From Cytophagales bacterium (GTDB taxonomy: Bacteria; Bacteroidota; Bacteroidia; Cytophagales; Spirosomataceae): a stretch of 64,000 nt of DNA. The stretch's first letter is position 1. Each line of letters begins with the position of its first letter. The notes beneath the pieces are model-generated. The model worked only from the letters and a program-made list of their open reading frames with translations. It made no database searches and was not told where the DNA came from. Both the position numbers and the translations under genes were made by a program. The DNA is taken from assembly GCA_024742395.1 (NCBI GenBank), contig JANSYO010000012.1, positions 1-64,000 of the forward strand, read 5' to 3'. Positions 61,201 through 64,000 of the stretch are shown one piece after another.

Positions 61201-64000
61201 AGCAACTCTTGAACCTGTGTTTGGAGATATCTCTGCATTTGGTCCTTTAAAGGTTAGAGACTTATTCACATTTACTGACTCACTATATGTTCCAGATGCA
61301 ACTTCAATCCCATTTCCCGATGAAGCCGCATCTACTGCATCTTGAATACTAAAGAATGAATTTACAAGTGTAGCAAATGAATTGTCCGTATATAACCTAA
61401 CCGGCCCAACCCCATTACAACTTCCAGGCACAGGCTGAAAACCTGTAGTAATTAAATCATAATCTGTACCATTGACTCCAAAAGGTAGGAAGTTAACATC
61501 TCCGCTAACTTTTGAATCGACTACTAATGGGTCTATTGAATCAAACCAGTTACATGTAGCTTCAAAACTACTGCCCGTAACACTATTGAATAATGCATAC
61601 GTTGAACCGGAAAAATCATTTTGGTGAATATCTAAAGATAAGCCAGCGGGAGCTCCAGATGCAGAAATAGCTGCCTCAGAATTTAAGATTTTATTATTGG
61701 TAACTAATGAGGTATTCCAGTCCACATTATTGTCAATACCAACCCCGATGTAAAACCCATTAATTTCATTCTTAGAAACATCCACTGTAGCTAAAGAAGC
61801 CGGAAATGGAGAATAAGAAGAGCCATCGTTTCTAGCTGCAATAGAAACAGCATATCCCCCAGCTAATGTACCTCCTCTTGTCTCGTTTAAGATATTTTCA
61901 GAAACTGCTATATTTGAATAATCATCATATTTCAAATTGATAATCATTCCTCTTGCATTGGTAGAAGTCCCATTATTGGTAAATGTATTTCCTTTAATAA
62001 GTGCATGATCTAACTTTTCGGCATAAATAGCAGACTTGTTATTACTATGACCATTTAAAGTAAAGTTGTTGTTCGTTAATTCGACATTAGTTAAAGTCCC
62101 AGGTATATTTTTATCCTGAGAAGCATGAATTGCTTCACTTGAATTATTACTAAAAATTGAATTAACTACCTTTAGACCATTTACGCCTCCTTTTGACGCC
62201 ACTTTTATACCCACAGAACTTCCATCAAATTTTGAATTGTCAATAACCCAATCACTCAAAACCCCAGAAGTATTATTAAAGTTAACTCCATAAGAAGTAT
62301 TGGCATCAAAATTAACATTTTCAAGTTTCACAAAATCTACTTGATTAGCTGCATAAACTCCTGTGACAAAGCCTTTCAGTCTAAGATCTGTCAGTGCCGA
62401 CCTATCATTGGCACCAAGTCCAGAACCCAGGTCTAAATAAGTTACGCCATTTCCTGTTCCCCCTTGAATTATGGTATTATCTCCCATACCAGATAATGTC
62501 AACTTTTTATCAAGTATTAGATTCTCAGTATAAATACCATCATTAACATTAACTACGTCAGAAGCCGAAGCAGCATTTATCGCACGTTGAATATTTCCAG
62601 AATTTGTAGTCACAAACAGCTCTTTAGACTTAACCCTAACTAAACCTAAAGTTGCATCATCTACCTTGTGTGAAACTTTATCCTCAATATCAAAATTCTC
62701 TACTTTTGAAGCAGTTGCACCTGTTTTACCATCAAATGAAGCCGCCGACATATCCACGTCATTGGTATTGGCAATAAGCTTGACATAATCACCAGTTTGC
62801 GTATTAAAGGTAATGTCGCCAGTTGGTGATATAACTTGTGCAGAGGCATTTTCAATAGTAAGACCGTCTGTTCCGCCATTCACGATTATTCCAGCTCCCA
62901 AAGTTGCTTGTACTGCTGCATGTGTACTGCTTGGGTTATCTAGCAAACGAATACCTGTTCCAGTAGCATGAGGTGTGATTGTAATTCCTGAAATTGTAGC
63001 ATGAGCACCATCACCAGCATTTGAACTATATCCATCAAAATTATTTAGGAAAATACCCGTATTAACATTGTCAATTGTTCCTCCTGAAATCGCCACTGGA
63101 GCGTCGCTTTTAACATTCCAAACCTCAATTCCATTTACTGTAAGAGTTGCTGGGTCTGTTCCTGCTCCATTAATAGTATTATCATTGACAGTTCCTATTG
63201 AATTGGATAAACTAGATAATAACATTCCATTCCATTTCAATTCATTGGCATTAGCAATCGCTGTAATTGTATTATTTGAAACGGTCATTGGTGCTACAGA
63301 AGCACCAGTATGAAGATTAAAGAAAATACCTAAACGTCTAGTTTTAATGGTATTATTTTCAATTAGTTGATAAATAGGAGCTCCTGGGTTCGCATCGTGG
63401 AAATTACCTGTTTGTATTCCATTTCGAACATTATCCATAGTATTATTAACCACATTGGCATAATTATCATTATAAAGAAGTACTCCTCCTCCCCATTTAT
63501 CATATCCATTTGATGCATCATAAGTACCTAAGTCTTTAAATAAGTTGTCACTGATTCTATGTCCTGTAGTGGAAGGATTATTATAATTACCCCATCCAAA
63601 TAGATCGACTCCAAAGTATTGGATGTTTTGAACTATGTTATTTTCAAAAATCAGCTTATTAACAACAAGCGAATTAGCTGCATCAAAATAAACAACACCA
63701 TCATAAGTATCAATATCCGCACCGTTGGTTCCTAACCATCCAGAAGTCAAATTTGTATTATCGCCATCAAGTTTAAATCCATTAATGGTTACGTCACTAG
63801 CTTCAATTATAAATATCGCATCAGATCCTACAGTTGCTGGAACAACAATTGCTTCATCCGTTCTAGTCCCCGTATTCGGAGAAATACCGGCATTAGGTCC
63901 ATTGATAGTTAAGCTCTTGTTTACGACAACGTTTTCAGTATAAGTTCCTGACGCAACTTCTATTGTGTTTCCATTTACAGTTAAAACATCGTTAATAGCT
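58288..64000 (-). CDS. Giant secreted parallel beta-helix protein (5' end outside the window)
   Basis: About 1,900 residues are visible; the frame is open to the window edge. It consists of right-handed parallel beta-helix stretches (Asn-rich rungs such as NNTINGAG and NNFTLNGHS) built into modules. Each starts with a block like KLYTDNSLSTILSSHFKIQ, then an SISPNTGTR motif, and ends in a TCNWFD motif plus GFQPVPGSC; block boundaries lie near 61400, 60350 and 59250. The C-terminal ~330 residues are Ig/SprB-like units and a final domain (VLYEAGNSIVLTPGFIADEG) resembling the three-coathanger-stack domain of Cytophagales surface proteins. It may be a surface or matrix adhesin or polysaccharide-binding protein; catalytic residues of pectate lyases are not evident. 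Confidence 0.85.
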   Translation of the reverse strand, partial: AINDVLTVNGNTIEVASGTYTENVVVNKSLTINGPNAGISPNTGTRTDEAIVVPATVGSDAIFIIEASDVTINGFKLDGDNTNLTSGWLGTNGADIDTYDGVVYFDAANSLVVNKLIFENNIVQNIQYFGVDLFGWGNYNNPSTTGHRISDNLFKDLGTYDASNGYDKWGGGVLLYNDNYANVVNNTMDNVRNGIQTGNFHDANPGAPIYQLIENNTIKTRRLGIFFNLHTGASVAPMTVSNNTITAIANANELKWNGMLLSSLSNSIGTVNDNTINGAGTDPATLTVNGIEVWNVKSDAPVAISGGTIDNVNTGIFLNNFDGYSSNAGDGAHATISGITITPHATGTGIRLLDNPSSTHAAVQATLGAGIIVNGGTDGLTIENASAQVISPTGDITFNTQTGDYVKLIANTNDVDMSAASFDGKTGATASKVENFDIEDKVSHKVDDATLGLVRVKSKELFVTTNSGNIQRAINAASASDVVNVNDGIYTENLILDKKLTLSGMGDNTIIQGGTGNGVTYLDLGSGLGANDRSALTDLRLKGFVTGVYAANQVDFVKLENVNFDANTSYGVNFNNTSGVLSDWVIDNSKFDGSSVGIKVASKGGVNGLKVVNSIFSNNSSEAIHASQDKNIPGTLTNVELTNNNFTLNGHSNNKSAIYAEKLDHALIKGNTFTNNGTSTNARGMIINLKYDDYSNIAVSENILNETRGGTLAGGYAVSIAARNDGSSYSPFPASLATVDVSKNEINGFYIGVGIDNNVDWNTSLVTNNKILNSEAAISASGAPAGLSLDIHQNDFSGSTYALFNSVTGSSFEATCNWFDSIDPLVVDSKVSGDVNFLPFGVNGTDYDLITTGFQPVPGSCNGVGPVRLYTDNSFATLVNSFFSIQDAVDAASSGNGIEVASGTYSESVNVNKSLTFKGPNAEISPNTGSRVAEAVLVNLSSGRAFTISTGNTDVTISGFKFDGGSPIHDGNDTGNPMTSNVTFSKNVVINSNAIYAGTSTSWRELEITDNKFENVNASATASAMQVSHTSSTSITDNTFNNINYAAMVIDATPTVNISGNTIDGTGYQGIQIAGAVGDVTIERNKISNANRVAQAVDRGAIRMYGSGFTGAVTITNNEITGGYNGIAVKDGENITGKNIRITENSITGLVGGKAIYHGGIGELSSTCNWFDTTDPELINAQISGDVTFLPFLTNGTDDVLNTIGFQPVAGSCDGFGPVKLYTDNSLSTILSSHFKIQDAIDEASNGNAIVADAGMYIENLTMSKSITLLGANNSISPNTGTRVSETIIMPSAGAAITGTTSDITVTVKGFTFDQANSQGTSGHFMSQVSKTGTNWTFENNIFQNAGDSPTNGNWKITGTSTGLKFTLKDNFIRNNAASNGISIWDNPDFEIDVQNNVWEDNGAHAFNISGAQGIIKGNVFRDTRSIDLNSSSYVWYDYQGGILMSDPGFDLDIIENEFINVQSGIVLYADVAGPINIKNNLFDGSHVASIRASNSEAVNGSNLNDLVVTNNSFINYAGVGQNISNSRADNALLTTTCNWFGVTADTDISALLSVNVLYPTWLTDGIDASPAVTGFQPLPNSCFGSEIVIVSAVSSPLTCETMGSLTVTFSGGNGPYDVAWTDGGTNTGSTTNVTSPYTISNLPAAAYSITVGDANGSTKTQGGVNVTLFPIPLAPTIIADNSEICKGGNAVLSGSCSSSTEIFRWTTPSMNQSNAATTLTSSGTQVVTTPGTYSGYCESSDGCIGPNGEMIIIEGTNCNGQKFLTVTPELPYICPGSSISVSASGCESGIVSWTSPAGTETGSTVSLSPSITTNYVVSCSTGGSTTVEVKVAQSNVVINSDITTGKSYVKAVNTINTNRRVGSPNFTPSPNVLYEAGNSIVLTPGFIADEGSVFKAEIKGCD

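Overview
The window reads as chromosome of a member of the Bacteroidota, most likely a marine or gliding Cytophagales-type bacterium. Supporting features are a type IX secretion (T9SS) type B sorting domain, two PorP/SprF-family proteins, DUF4249 lipoproteins beside a TonB-dependent receptor, an UpxY-type antiterminator, AT-rich intergenic DNA, and promoter-like sequences of the Bacteroidota form TTG-N(~20)-TAnnTTTG. The genus is not determined from the sequence. Both edges cut through giant surface-protein genes.

Layout. (1) 1-12398, plus strand: the 3' part of a giant DUF11/Ig-like adhesin ending in a T9SS C-terminal domain, then PorP/SprF, a TPR/beta-propeller/OmpA protein of PorE-like layout, and a second PorP/SprF. 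This looks like a dedicated secretion and anchoring unit. (2) 12583-18347: sucA-sucB-lpd, the 2-oxoglutarate dehydrogenase complex. (3) 18460-23190: DUF4249 lipoprotein, TonB-dependent receptor, DUF4249 lipoprotein. (4) 23187-36307: a mixed segment with a large cytochrome c/beta-propeller lipoprotein, a pair of unrecognised coiled-coil membrane proteins, an alpha/beta hydrolase, a YjbQ protein, malate dehydrogenase, YkvA, TatA, a LysM lytic transglycosylase, an AlkA-like glycosylase, a Crp/Fnr regulator and a DUF1080 protein. (5) 36415-57456: a Wzx/Wzy-type exopolysaccharide (EPS) locus, almost all on the minus strand. Reading 5' to 3' it is upxY, wza, wzc, wzx, nitroreductase, pyruvyl transferase, wzy, glycosyltransferase (GT4), pyruvyl transferase, glycosyltransferase (GT2), a WecG/TagA enzyme, a lipoprotein, YjbH N-terminal half, YjbH C-terminal half, a heavily decayed outer-membrane-protein gene, and an initiating phosphoglycosyltransferase. 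A CpsB-like tyrosine phosphatase converges on the last gene. (6) 57457-58287: an 831-bp gene-free leader/intergenic stretch with several strong inverted repeats. (7) 58288-64000, minus strand: the 3' part of a giant parallel beta-helix surface protein.

How the genes fit together. In the EPS locus the initiating transferase and the glycosyltransferases would build a lipid-linked repeat unit decorated with pyruvate ketals. Wzx would flip it, Wzy polymerise it, Wzc control chain length by tyrosine phosphorylation (reversed by the CpsB-type phosphatase), Wza export it, and the split YjbH pair plus lipoprotein would act at the outer membrane. UpxY probably lets RNA polymerase read through the long leader and operon. 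The least described items are the YjbH split, the structured leader, the pair of paralogous-looking coil-membrane-coil proteins at 26095-28555, the cysteine-conserved DUF4249 pair flanking one TonB receptor, and the pseudogene at 38550-40735, in which I traced six premature stops and three frame changes.
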